DNA of 12,130 bases from Asterionellopsis glacialis. Lineage: Eukaryota; Bacillariophyta; Plagiogrammaphyceae; Rhaphoneidales; Asterionellopsidaceae. The position numbers and the translations under genes are program-made. Below are positions 1 to 8,765 of this stretch, piece by piece. The notes under the pieces were generated by a model. That model searched no databases and was not told the origin of the DNA. It saw only the letters and a list, made by a program, of their open reading frames with translations. Numbering within the stretch: the stretch's first letter is position 1; every line of letters starts with the position of its first letter. The stretch covers positions 1 to 12,130 of the forward strand of contig WKLE02000952.1 in assembly GCA_014885115.2 (NCBI GenBank). Reading direction: 5' to 3'.

Positions 1-710
1 AGTTGTGGCAATCAAAAAGTGTACTACTGAGAAACACCCAGATGACAGGGGAATTTCCGCTACCTTGGCCAGAACCATAAATAGGTAAGGAAGCCGTGTG
101 TTTATAAAATGTGTCTGATAATCCAAGACTTGTTTTAAGTTTGTATTGAGCCTCAAGTAACGTCTGTGCCATAACATAACAGACCAATTTATTAGTGCCA
201 TATGACTGACTGGCAATAGATGCAAGAGACGGGAGAATGCGATCGTAACATGCTGTTGCGTCATTTGCAAACTTGATCGATGTATATCGAGTTAATCTTG
301 ATTATTCTTGGACTTGCTCCTCAATAAAACAGGATCGTGAGCTGTACAGCCTGGTCGGCCTCCGAACTGTCCCTCATTCAAAATGTTGTTGTCTTTGGCA
401 TTGTGGATAGCACTGCACCAACACATGCTGAGAATAAGATTGTAGTCGGCTTCGTAAATGTGAATGACTCTCAATCGATGTATTCGAGTGTCGCCTGGTT
501 TCTTCAACAACATTACGTTCACTATCTGTTTCCATCTGTTGTAAGAATGGCCATGTTGGATAGCGTAGTTAATAAGTTGTAATCTGGTTTGAAGTAGAAA
601 TGCATGTTTGAGTTCGATGTCCGCATATTCTTCTGTTTTTGAAGTGGGTATATCGTGTGATTTGACAAGAGCGTGATAATGACCCAGATGGATACCAGAC
701 GGAGATGTGG
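1..710 (-). other. Reverse transcriptase domain of ORF2 (motif 0 through motif B), broken by a frameshift
   Basis: Ordered RT motifs are visible. STSPSGIHLGHY (about 676-711) is the early conserved motif of LINE-type RTs. MLLKKPGDTRIHRLRVIHI (457-513) matches the finger motif with conserved Lys and Arg. GQFGGRPGCTAHDP (331-372) corresponds to the conserved segment before motif A. After a frame change near 320, FANDATACYDRI (about 236-271) is motif A, with the catalytic Asp at 260-262. GSGQGSGNSP (47-76) is motif B. Motif C, with the second catalytic Asp pair, should lie left of position 1 and cannot be assessed. The frame change and the TAA at 302-304 separate the fingers from the palm, so this copy would not make active RT. 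Confidence 0.88.
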
Positions 711-1713
711 ATGTTGTTTCTTTCCAGGTCCTTATTTTGGATTTGAATGCCTCGAGATGAATAGTCGAGGCATCTTGGCTTGGCAGGATGCGGCGCTGCA
801 GGGAACGTATGAAGATTGAAGTGATGTCAGGTAACTCGGAATCATCGTATTGGCCATCTAAAATTAAATCTGAGAATTCACCAATTCCGGAAAAGGGTAT
901 CTGAGTTGAGAGGGGCTCAACTGTGAAGGGAGTGCCCTTAGCTTGTCCAAAATGTTTCTGGTTCCGTTTCAGTATAAACTCATTTATTTTTGCTGGTTCG
1001 GTGATTTCATTCCAATCCTTGCATGTTTTTGGATCCGAGGACGGATGAGCTGGGACCTTGATAGAAGTCAAGATATGATGTGTGTCTAAATTTCGATATT
1101 TCCGTAGTTTGGTGTTTGGTGAACATATCTTTCTTTTCTTGAACTTTCTGAAGATTTTTTAACACTGCTATTCGTTTGATGTCGTTATCAATTTCAGCGT
1201 CTAGGATTTCTTGTTTGAGTTGTTTTGCGAATCTGGTGGCCTCTGACTGTGATAGTTGTCTGATATTTCAACGTATACGTCGGATCAAGGTAACACATTG
1301 TTGTTTGGTCTGGATTTGTGGGAGAAAAGGGCTCTCAGAGAGCAGTAAGTTGATGTTGGTATGATCATTGGGATAATTGCGAAACAGGTATAAGAGTTTA
1401 CGGACGGCGTTGTATTTTGAGCGTTCTTCTCGTAATTTGTGGGTTTGTGGCAGTCGAGTTGGTTTCTGTGCTTTCTTTTTGGCGCACTGGGCTGCTTGTG
1501 TTACAAGGGCATCAATTTTTCTGCTAGGTAAGGATTGGGCTCAGATGCTTCTTCTAATTGTAACTGTAGTTTGTCGATATTATTTGAGTTTAAATGAGCG
1601 TACATAGCCTCGATATATACGCGGTTTGATTTCCTATTTGAACTATGGATGCCTCTTGCTTGTGCTGGAGCTAAAGGTGAAGTTGAATTACCGAACAATG
1701 CGTGAGTATCTAT

Positions 1714-2517
1714 ATCAATATACATGCCTCGATGGTCCGATGCAAGCCGGTGATGAAATGGTTCGTATCTGGCAGCCAATGTGGATTCTAGTATTCCTCG
1801 GGTACACAAGGCATAATCGATTCGGCGGTGTCCTCTAGAGTAAGTATTGAACTGACTCTCACCCGTTTTCTCGTAGAATAAGTCGTGTAAGCGAAAAGTG
1901 TTTGCAATTGTCGTGATTCCTCGAAGGTCGACTCCGAATTCTTCATTGAAATCTCCGACAATCATCAGTTCAAAAGTCAGATGCGAGGTGATTTTTGAGA
2001 GGAGTTCCTGAAGGTCGTGGAGAAAGTGGTGTCGTGGTTGATCGCGCTTATCTCTCTGTTGTAATTTTAAAAGTGAGACTTGTTGTGAGAACGCCGTCAT
2101 TGTGTTCAATCTGGCCGTGTTTGCAGTATCTACGCATACTTGGTATACAAAGATTAAATGGATATTGGTCGCTGCACCATTCAAATGCCAGTGAGTCCAT
2201 CTGCCGAGATTGTCATTGGTGCATTGTTTTACTCTTCCTGTGCAATTACCCTGGGTCCAACTGAGTAAGCCGCCCGGTTTATAATAGGTTGTGGTTGGTA
2301 TTTCAGTACCTGATAACCCAACTTTGAAGTGAGAGATATATTTCCGAAGTGTCTTGTGGATGATATCGTTAACAGTAAAGTTAGTGTTGTCAACATTTGT
2401 TTCAATAAGGGCAATAACATCTGCGCTAATTCGACGCATCTCGGTTGCAATAGTATTGAGTTCGCCCCCGTTTTTTTCAATTTGGATGCCGTTAACATTT
2501 TGTACATATATGCGTAG
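1714..2517 (-). other. APE-type (exonuclease-endonuclease-phosphatase fold) endonuclease domain of ORF2
   Basis: Residues 78-345 of ORF2 carry the ordered signature of LINE apurinic-like endonucleases. These are QNVNG (83-87, the N-terminal Asn motif), ALIETN (113-118, metal-binding Glu at 116), IVGDFNEE (263-270, catalytic Asp and Asn), HRRIDYAL (307-314) and SDHRG (337-341, the terminal catalytic Asp-His pair). All the usual active-site residues are present and this part of the frame is uninterrupted, so decay has not reached it. The 77 residues before the domain are polar and His/Thr/Gln-rich, with no motif that I recognise. Confidence 0.9.
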
Positions 2518-2748
2518 AATATGGTCTTTTTTCTGCTCGTCAAGGATGTTGCCAATATGTTGATAGTGCTGGTGGGATTTTTGTGTGTATTGCTGGTCTA
2601 CAAAGTGATGTAACCTAGTTTGAGTATGAGTTGATGTTGTGTGGTTGCTATTGTGACAAGTGTTTGGTATTTGTGATGGAATTATTGTTTCGTGGTCGGT
2701 GGAAATACATTTACGAAACTCCTGAAAGTATTGCTTGATACTCATCAT

Positions 2749-4740
2749 TCACTCTGCCCTTTTGGATTGGGTTTTCCCTATCTTGGCTGGTGTGTGGTAT
2801 GAATTGGTGGTGGAGTCAGGTGTTTCAGAAAAGGATTCAGATATAGAGTCCGATGTGGAGAAATCGCCGTCGTTGTTCTTCGGGAGTTTGCGAACTGGTG
2901 ATTGTATAGGGGTTTCGTTTTCAAGGTGAGCGTTGAACTGCTGTCGCATGGACACCTGAATGCAGTTAGAAATTTCTGTAAGTAAATCGCTACGAAATTG
3001 ATTTTTATACGTTGCTAATTCTTGGGCTTGGGCTTGTTGAGCGTCCTCATGTTGTTTGCGTAATAATGTAATTGCTGCTTGGGCTTGTTCGTTCTGTTCG
3101 CGCATAGTTGTTAATTGCTTTTCAATATTGCGTTTAGAATCTTCAAGTAATGCTTGAAGTTCAGACTTCATCGTGGCTATGGTCATATCGTCAGAGGTAA
3201 GGTTGTTGGATTTGTTATTTTGCTGGGATGTATCCTTATTGTTATTTGCTACCGACGCCCAAGTGAGTTGATTAGCAGATTTGGATCCCAAGGACGATAC
3301 TTCGTCGCCGTAGTTAAGGTGGATAAAGGACCGTTTTGTTGCAGGTGGTTGGGATATGGTACTGTTAGTAGTATTCTCTTGTGCGTGTTCCTTTGGTGGT
3401 GGGATGAAAATGGTACTACCAGGCTGAATTTTTGTATAATATGTCTCTGCCATACTGAGTTGGGATACTTCTGATTGATCGTCTGAATATTGTAGGAACG
3501 GCGATGGGTGTGTGTTAATTTTTCGGAGGAACATGGTGGTGAAGTCCGGTAAGAACGTGTCTTTGATGTGCGGACGTAAATCGTCAAGGGCTTCCATAAT
3601 TTCAGCTTCGTAAGAGTCAAAATAGATGACGAGGAACCCGCTTTTTCCGTGGCTTTCAATCGATTGAAATAGGGGACCTCTGGTTTCTTTGGATTTAATT
3701 TGCGTAAAAGCTTCATGGAGAGAGATTTCAGGTTTGTCGCCTGTAAATGATGGTGCCGTCTTCTGTTTAGTAAAAATATCATAGAAGCCAAAGATGGATC
3801 GTTTACGGAGGCGTGGAACGACTTGGTTGTGTTCGGTGGCGTGCGCGATGACAGCCTCGTTAGAGACCAAACGTGTAATTCCTTGGAATGGGATTATTTC
3901 AGTATGTTTTAAAGGGGTTGGTAACTGTCCGCTGGAATATCCTAGAATGAGCGCCTCCATGTATTTTTCGATATTTTTAACACAGCAGGAGATGGTAATG
4001 GCGTATACAAAGACGGCCTTGGGGCCTCGACCGACACGAGTTTTACGAGGACAAAGATCAATTTCGCAGTCTTGATGGTCCCTGTTTTGAATGATAACTG
4101 TCGCCAAGTTCTTTTTCAATTCATCGTACCAACTCCAATCAGGATGGGCGAATTTCAGCCATGCCAAAGTTCTGTTATTGGTAGTTGATAACTTCGTGAT
4201 CCACATGCAATGGTTATGGGTATCTAGCCAAGGTCGCATTGATTTCCTAAATGTCAAGAATGGCATAGAGGTTTTGATGAGGAGAAAGAATTTTAGAATA
4301 TTTGATTGATTCTGTCTGTGAAAGGCGTTCGTTCCAGATATCCATTTTTCGATGGTTTCTTTGTCCGTTGGTAATTGGGAAGGTTTAGTGAGCGGATTCG
4401 TGTTGTCTTAGTCCTGCCATTTGAACAATAAAATGGAGTTATCAACTTTGTAAATTTCCTCAACGAATTGTTTTTGGAGTTTCACGACTTGAACAACGCC
4501 ATTGGCATCTTGAGGGACTGACATGTGAACTTGAAGGCGATATTTGTATCGCGTCGTACGTTCTTTGCCTAAATCCGAGTATATGCTGCTGTTTTTCTTC
4601 TTCTTGTACGAAACATTAGTGAACTCACTTGAATCTTGGTGATCGCCAGAAGCGAAGTAATCTTGGATGGTCGATTTGTTAGTTGACTTAGGGGTACCGG
4701 CAGAATCGCCGTCATTGTCGTTGGCGTCGGCTGGGTACAT
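2749..4740 (-). pseudogene. LINE ORF1 (gag-like, coiled coil), interrupted by one in-frame TAA
   Basis: The frame runs from ATG (4738-4740) to TGA (2749-2751), about 663 codons. The only interruption is TAA at 4408-4410, after 110 residues. The stretches either side of it (4740-4408 and 4407-2749) are in exactly the same frame, so one point mutation explains the break. The N-terminal part is polar and Lys-rich (KKKK near residue 50), then has a compact segment with RYKYRLQVHMSVP and ILLFKWQD just before the stop. The middle (roughly residues 160-400) is globular-looking with no motif I can name. A Ser/Thr/Asn/Gln-rich stretch follows. Residues about 518-595 (nt 3185-2955) are rich in Gln, Glu, Ala and Leu with heptad-like spacing and probably form a coiled coil. 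The tail is Ser/Thr-rich and ends KRAE. No CCHC zinc knuckle is visible. The likely role is RNA binding and RNP assembly, inferred from position. A single stop suggests fairly recent inactivation. Confidence 0.75.
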
Positions 4741-4810
4741 CGTTGGCTGTTTGTCGTTGAATACGGTGAAAGTATCCAGTGTACGGATGAACGTACGAGA
4801 AATTTACGGA

Positions 4811-5516
4811 CGTAGTTTTAGTCCTGCGGGCTCTCTACCAGATAAACAATCCTTATCTTGGAAAAGAGTAACAGAGGAAGTAATAATGATTCCATACAAA
4901 GCAAGAGTAAGTGAGGATTAGACGGTACCTGGCTGCTTTGTTGGTTGTTGTTGTCACCATCATCAGACCTCATATCATTTGTATATTCTCTTTGTATTAG
5001 TTTAATTTTCTTGTTAAATTCAGATGGCATGGACTCTAAAAAGGGAATGCAGGCCAATACAACAGAGGATCCAGGTCTTGAAATATGTGAAAGGTTTTTT
5101 ATTCCTAGTTGTACAAACCAGTGCTGGGGACCTTTTCCTTTCAACTTGAGTTTGGTTGTTTGGAATATGTTGGATACTTTGTGTTTTATCAAAAAATTGA
5201 CAACTTTGTCATTGATAAATCAATTGGAAGGCAAATAGAAGCCTAGTACTTGCAAAATATTGGAGCAATCATCATCTGAAACTCTCAACAAAATTGGTAA
5301 TGAGGGTATGTTGTCACTGATCTGTTCTATGGAGTACCAGGCAGCAGTAGTTTGAGAGAGCCCTTGTACAAAATGGGCAAAATCTTTTTGTGCAGCTGGT
5401 GGAGATATGGATGTTTTTAGATATGTGTTAGAATAATACATAAACTAGTTCCTGTCAAATTACATCCACTTACTTTCTATTTGTTCCACTTTGAAATTTT
5501 CCATTGTTGTAGTCAT
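4811..5516 (-). pseudogene. Possible spliced minus-strand gene or relic, product unknown
   Basis: Two open stretches (5441-5220 and 5219-4818) are in the same frame and separated only by TGA at 5220-5222. Together they give about 200 codons. The first includes FVQGLSQTTAAWYSIEQ and a hydrophobic/acidic stretch. The second is Lys-rich (KLKLKGKGPQHW), then has an Asp/Asn/Gln/Ser run and a Leu-rich end that may be non-coding. Upstream, an ATG (5514-5516) opens 14 codons ending at a strong donor, GTAAGT (5473-5468). An acceptor CCACCAG ending at 5396 is phase-compatible and gives a 78-bp intron with a CTAAC branch-like site. This would bypass the TAG just upstream of the internal Met. I recognise no family. 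It could be a real gene with one nonsense codon, an older element fragment, or chance, since there is no homology support. It ends next to the LINE 5' end. Confidence 0.3.
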
Positions 5517-6547
5517 TGTTGTTGGTGTGTTGTGTGTTGTTGTGCTTTTGTTGTCAGAGGACAGAAATATGTATCATACCATCTGGTAGGAAAAGTACAG
5601 AAGAGAAAGAAAATCTCCACGAGAGAGCAGTGGAGGGAGACGAGTGGAAGGCCAGATGCAAAATTATTTTTGATTAGTATAAATTAAGTTATGTACTGGT
5701 TCTACAGATCTGTTACCACTGGAAGACGGTGTGTGTTGTACAGTTGCAAGATGACCAATCTCAAATCTTCTTCTACACTCACAAGTTAGAGTGACAAAGT
5801 TAGAATAGAATGCTTTGCCTCACAGAGTTTAATCTGTAACACTTGTGTAGACCTGGTACAACTAGACAGTTTCCTTCATTTTCTTTTTGGTGTACAAGTA
5901 CATAAGAATCTATGTTGCTGTCGGTTCCTTCTTCCAAACTTGAAACTGCAAAAAAGCAGAAAAAAGTGATTTTGGCATCATCACGATGACAAAGTGCATA
6001 AACAATGCTATTGGAACCAATATCATGCTCTAATATTTATTCATTGTTTGTCACTTATTAAGCTGTTGATTAATGAGTTTGATCACAATGAAAATGCTTA
6101 CTCCTGCTGAGTAACTGGGTTTTAAAGTTACTTTTATATGAAAAAATTTACCAAATTGCATGATATCTCTAAAAAAAGAATGTGGGATACTGCGGCACAA
6201 ACATTCAACAAACAAAAAACGATCGTGGTTCGAAATACTTAGCTTGATACATACACGTATCCTGTAGAGCTTGATGGTCCATTGATGCAAGGACTAACTA
6301 TTATCTGTCTCTAGCACTATTACATTGTATATGCAACACTAGCCATCATTTTTTGAATGACTTGTACTAAAGGAGCCTGGTTCAACACATGGAACATTTT
6401 CTTTTTCCTTCACAATTAAACCGTACCAAAAATAATTTCACTTGATCAAACACATTCATTGCATCATTCAAGAAGTGTCAGTCTAGATCAACATTTAGTA
6501 TACAACTTGTTAACACAACAGCTAATAGGTGAAAATAATATAATAGT
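5517..6547. other. AT-rich non-coding stretch, no gene supported
   Basis: About 1 kb without a convincing reading frame. Positions roughly 5504-5553 are a T/G low-complexity run (TTG/TG type) that produces a spurious Cys/Val-rich plus-strand ORF. A 79-codon minus-strand ORF at 6051-6290 has no recognisable motif and is flanked by stop-rich sequence. I saw no tRNA, terminal repeat or promoter that I would defend. Confidence 0.5.
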
Positions 6548-6925
6548 ATGAGTCCAAAATCTGTTGGTAATAGTGGTCATGCCCATATGAGTAGTCCTAG
6601 GACTAGTATTGGTGCTGCAAATAATATAAATGGTGGTGTACCACGCCATACAGATTCCAAATTAACATTTTCGCGTGGTTGGTTGAAACACATTGCAAAT
6701 GAAACAGTTTCTATTGCCAAATCTGGTAGTTATGTAAATCTACTGGGTCAGCGAGTTTACATTCAAAAGGCATTACAGTATTCAATTAATAATTCTATAC
6801 ATTTTCATTCATTGCATATTTTCACACTTAATGCTGCTGTGGAAACAACAAAGGCAAAGACAAAAACATTATTATCCAACAACAGCAATTTTAAAATTGC
6901 CACTGTGGAAATTGGTAACAATTGA
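6548..6925 (+). pseudogene. Fragment resembling the N-terminus of microbial-type PARG (DUF2263) proteins
   Basis: The 125-codon frame begins with a polar Ser/Gly/Asn-rich leader of about 40 residues. It then has LKHIANETVSIAKSGSYVN, followed by LLGQRVYIQKALQYSINNS. This matches the family pattern as I know it: (R)xxIAxETxxIxxxGxY, then GxxVxI, then an Ala/Ser helix, as at the start of TIGR02452 / PARG_cat_microb proteins. A later helix-then-strand stretch, ending FKIATVEIGNN, lies where the family has the strand leading into the catalytic Asn-Phe-Ala-Ser...Gly-Gly-Gly loop. The frame stops exactly there, and I found no Gly-Gly-Gly loop in any frame downstream. If the match is right, the product lacks the ADP-ribose-binding active site, so it is a truncated gene, a relic, or a first exon whose continuation I could not find. 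No signal peptide or membrane segment is visible. The family assignment is from pattern memory only. Confidence 0.42.
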
Positions 6926-7339
6926 ATGATAGAGGGAGACCTGACATCACCAGATTTTTACTGGCAATTCTTGTTTGGAAACTTTTCTTTGTGACTGCTA
7001 AAATCAGAATTCTACAAATTTGTACCAACACATACATTCAGAAATTCTCATGGCAAATCAGTTAGTTACAATGACAAAAGGTTCTAATTTCATATGGGGC
7101 ACACATAATTGTACCCCTGTACTTTCTACATGAACCATGGTACATTATATTGTTTTCTCAAAAAACCAATCGGAGAAAGTGCGCCAGAACCTTGGGTTCT
7201 TTTTCATATATTTTCCTTCTTACAAGGGAAAATGTGCTATACAACCCAACCAATTAACCAGATTTTGGTCAGGGGTAGCTGGCCACCATTATGGCTGCCT
7301 CTGCTTTTGTTCCCAACTACTTCTATGTAAATTTAGATA

Positions 7340-7600
7340 CAACACATATCAAGAAATAACACGGAACAGCACAAGCAACAATGGTGAAGAACGGTGGCAG
7401 CATTTGACGTAAAACAATCAACAACAATGAAATCCTTTCTGATGCATGGTGTACAATACTATGTTTAGGATGAGAAGGTGTTGGTAGATTATTGACAGAG
7501 CATTATTATAATGGATAAAATTCACCTTTTCCTTATCATGTTGGATTGTCAGATTACCTGCATTTTACTGTGGTGAACAATAAAACATTGTTTTGGGTCA
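7340..7600 (+). repeat. Diverged direct repeat, copy A
   Basis: The stretch aligns by eye with 7672-7925 at an offset of 328-333 bases. Shared landmarks are CACAAG(C/T) followed by ACAATGG (7370 and 7703), TTATCATG(G)TTGGA (7533-7545 and 7861-7873) and an exact TTTTACTGTGGTG (7563-7575 and 7891-7903). Between landmarks the order of A/C-rich and T-rich blocks is conserved, with small indels. Stops differ between the copies, so neither looks coding. Repeat ends are approximate. Confidence 0.6.
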
Positions 7601-7671
7601 GAGGGAGTTTGCCTGGACAAGAAATTATTTCTGTCACATCCAAGTAACTATTGTACCATACCACTGTAGAA

Positions 7672-7925
7672 AGATCCAAAGTAATTAAACAACACAGAAC
7701 AACACAAGTGACAATGGTTGAAACAATGGTGGTATTCAACACAACAATTAACAATGATGAATATCTTTACAATGTTCATGAGAGATTATTACCATTAGAG
7801 TGAAAAAGTATTGGTAAAACTTATAAAGAGCTTTAAAAATCTGAAAACATGGTGTTTTTTTTATCATGGTTGGACGACCAGATCAATGTGTTTTACTGTG
7901 GTGGGCCTGTGTGGTGATGAAACCC
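7672..7925 (+). repeat. Diverged direct repeat, copy B
   Basis: Second copy of the unit at 7340-7600, in the same orientation, separated by about 70 bases. The offset falls from 333 at the left landmark to 328 at the right ones, so a few bases of net indel separate the copies. It may be an old tandem duplication or two neighbouring insertions of one non-autonomous element. No terminal inverted repeats or target-site duplications were identified. Confidence 0.6.
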
Positions 7926-8087
7926 AACAAACTCACCTCAACTGCCAGTTCTTGACAACCAACAGGACTTTTCCCGTCAAACTTCAACAGCAATCTATAG
8001 TAAACTTAATAATGAAACGTCTGTCAAATTCGTATGTATTTTGACAAGTTATATTATTAATGAAATATCGATCGAACTTGAGGGTGA

Positions 8088-8122
8088 GGTCGAGGCTGCC
8101 ACAGTACTGTGGCAGCCTGACC
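8088..8122. repeat. Perfect 26-bp spacerless palindrome, extendable to a longer hairpin
   Basis: Positions 8093-8118 form a perfect inverted repeat with no spacer. The left half is AGGCTGCCACAGT and the right half is its exact reverse complement, with the centre between 8105 and 8106. Four further pairs form on each side (GGTC 8088-8091 with GACC 8119-8122) if G8092 is bulged. The element is GC-rich in AT-rich surroundings. It could extrude as a cruciform, be a dimeric protein site, or be the core of a fold-back insertion. The sequence itself does not decide between these. Confidence 0.85.
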
Positions 8123-8185
8123 GAAATCCGGTAAAGAAAAGAAACCGGTTCCTAGACTTTTTTCAGGCGTTTTTCCATCAGCACC

Positions 8186-8245
8186 CCGGAATATTACCGT
8201 GTTTTCGTGGAATAGCAATAATTGAAAAATAAAAAAATATTCCGG
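8186..8245. repeat. 10-bp inverted repeat with 40-bp spacer
   Basis: CCGGAATATT at 8186-8195 is the exact reverse complement of AATATTCCGG at 8236-8245. The spacer is AT-rich with an A run near its end. It lies just downstream of the 26-bp palindrome. No coding sequence is supported here, and its function is unknown. Confidence 0.6.
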
Positions 8246-8765
8246 TCCCGTTGAACGAATTCATATCGGATACACGTACGGTACAAAGGACCTTCCAGCT
8301 TACAAACATAGCACGGCTGCAAGCACATTTTCTGTCTTGGCTTCATACCCAACTTACATTTACTTACATGAGATTTGTTACAGTTTCGAAGACATAATTT
8401 TATATATAAATTTTAAAACAAAAAAAGTGTATGTAATAATTAGAGAAGTAATTATTTATATGATATTGTCTATGCTATAATCTATTAATAAAACCTTAAT
8501 TATAATTTTTTATAACCACTAAAAAACTACAGTATACTATTTCACAGAAAATTTTGAAATTTTTTAGAAATCTTTCCAGTCGTACGAACTAACTGTTGAC
8601 TAGTGAGAGACATTATCACAAGATTCTCTCAAGATTTTGTACAAATAAAGTTTTTTTGATCTATCCACGACTAATACCGTAACATTTCTGTTGCAATAAA
8701 TAATTACACTGTACATTAAATGCTCCCCTTCCAATTTATGCTTCGATTATTTTGTTGAAGGAAGG
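8246..8765 (+). other. AT-rich upstream region of the secreted propeller/lectin-like gene
   Basis: About 520 bases without a coding frame. Positions 8396-8560 are very AT-rich, with TATATATAAATTTT at about 8401 and many A and T runs. The promoter of the gene starting at 8766 must lie here, but I cannot single out a TATA box or an initiator. The start codon context is GAAGGAAGGATGACG. Confidence 0.4.

Larger units (their letters stand above)
1..2748 (-). pseudogene. LINE ORF2 polyprotein (APE endonuclease + reverse transcriptase), frameshifted, 3' end outside window
   Basis: ORF2 starts at ATG ATG (2748-2743), immediately after the ORF1 stop and in the same frame. The endonuclease frame is open to TAA at 1501-1503. 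That stop follows a frameshift at a run of five A near 1520, where six would keep the frame. Translation resumes one frame over with an Ala/Lys/Gln-rich helical linker (starting IDALVTQAAQCAKKK), which has a TGA at 1268-1270 and continues to about 1060. A second shift between about 1071 and 1045 moves into the RT frame, open to TAA at 292-294. A third shift near 320, after HDPVLL, restores the frame that carries RT motifs A and B to the window edge. That frame also has a TAA at 302-304. Counting each as one event gives three frameshifts and two nonsense codons. The functional protein would nick target DNA and copy the element RNA at that nick. Confidence 0.85.
1..4806 (-). mobile_element. Decayed LINE-type (non-LTR) retrotransposon, cut by the left window edge
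   Basis: Two consecutive minus-strand reading frames have the order expected of a two-ORF LINE: a coiled-coil ORF1, then an ORF2 with an APE-type endonuclease and a reverse transcriptase. No LTR-type direct repeats, integrase or aspartic protease were seen. The 3' part (RT motif C, any RNase H, the 3' UTR and tail) lies beyond position 1. The 5' boundary is not defined: the frame upstream of the ORF1 ATG is open back to a TAA at 4804-4806, and I used that as a provisional edge. With the 3' end missing, a target-site duplication cannot be looked for. Both ORFs carry stops and ORF2 also carries frameshifts, so this copy cannot make its own proteins. Elements of this layout are common in diatom genomes (family knowledge). 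The clade assignment is open. Confidence 0.88.
6926..8040. other. Intergenic stretch; contains the diverged 330-bp direct duplication
   Basis: No supported gene. Short frames at 7109-7330, 7137-7412, 7554-7754 (minus) and 7811-8044 lack motifs and overlap repeat or AT-rich sequence. The main structure is the two-copy degenerate repeat annotated separately. Confidence 0.5.

Noticed and set aside
2229..2555. 108-codon minus-strand ORF inside the endonuclease
   Set aside because: It overlaps the frame that carries the QNVNG and ETN endonuclease motifs, so it is a shadow.
3249..3791. 180-codon minus-strand ORF overlapping ORF1
   Set aside because: It lies in another frame of ORF1, is basic and low-complexity, and has no motif. 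ORF1's own frame explains the region.
4408..4827. TTAGTCCTGC present at both 4408-4417 and 4818-4827, possible short direct repeat or target-site duplication
   Set aside because: One copy lies inside ORF1 and covers its internal stop, and the retrotransposon's 3' end is outside the window, so it cannot flank the insertion. Ten bases can recur by chance.
5481..5687. Plus-strand Cys/Val-rich ORF
   Set aside because: Produced by a T/G low-complexity run. On the other strand this run is the Thr/Asn-coding leader of the candidate spliced gene.
6226..6240. GGTTCGAAAT resembling a tRNA T-loop
   Set aside because: The bases after the loop do not pair with those before it, and no acceptor, D or anticodon arm could be built around it.
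6051..6290. 79-codon minus-strand ORF
   Set aside because: No recognisable motif, short, in AT-rich sequence, with no start or splice context that favours it.
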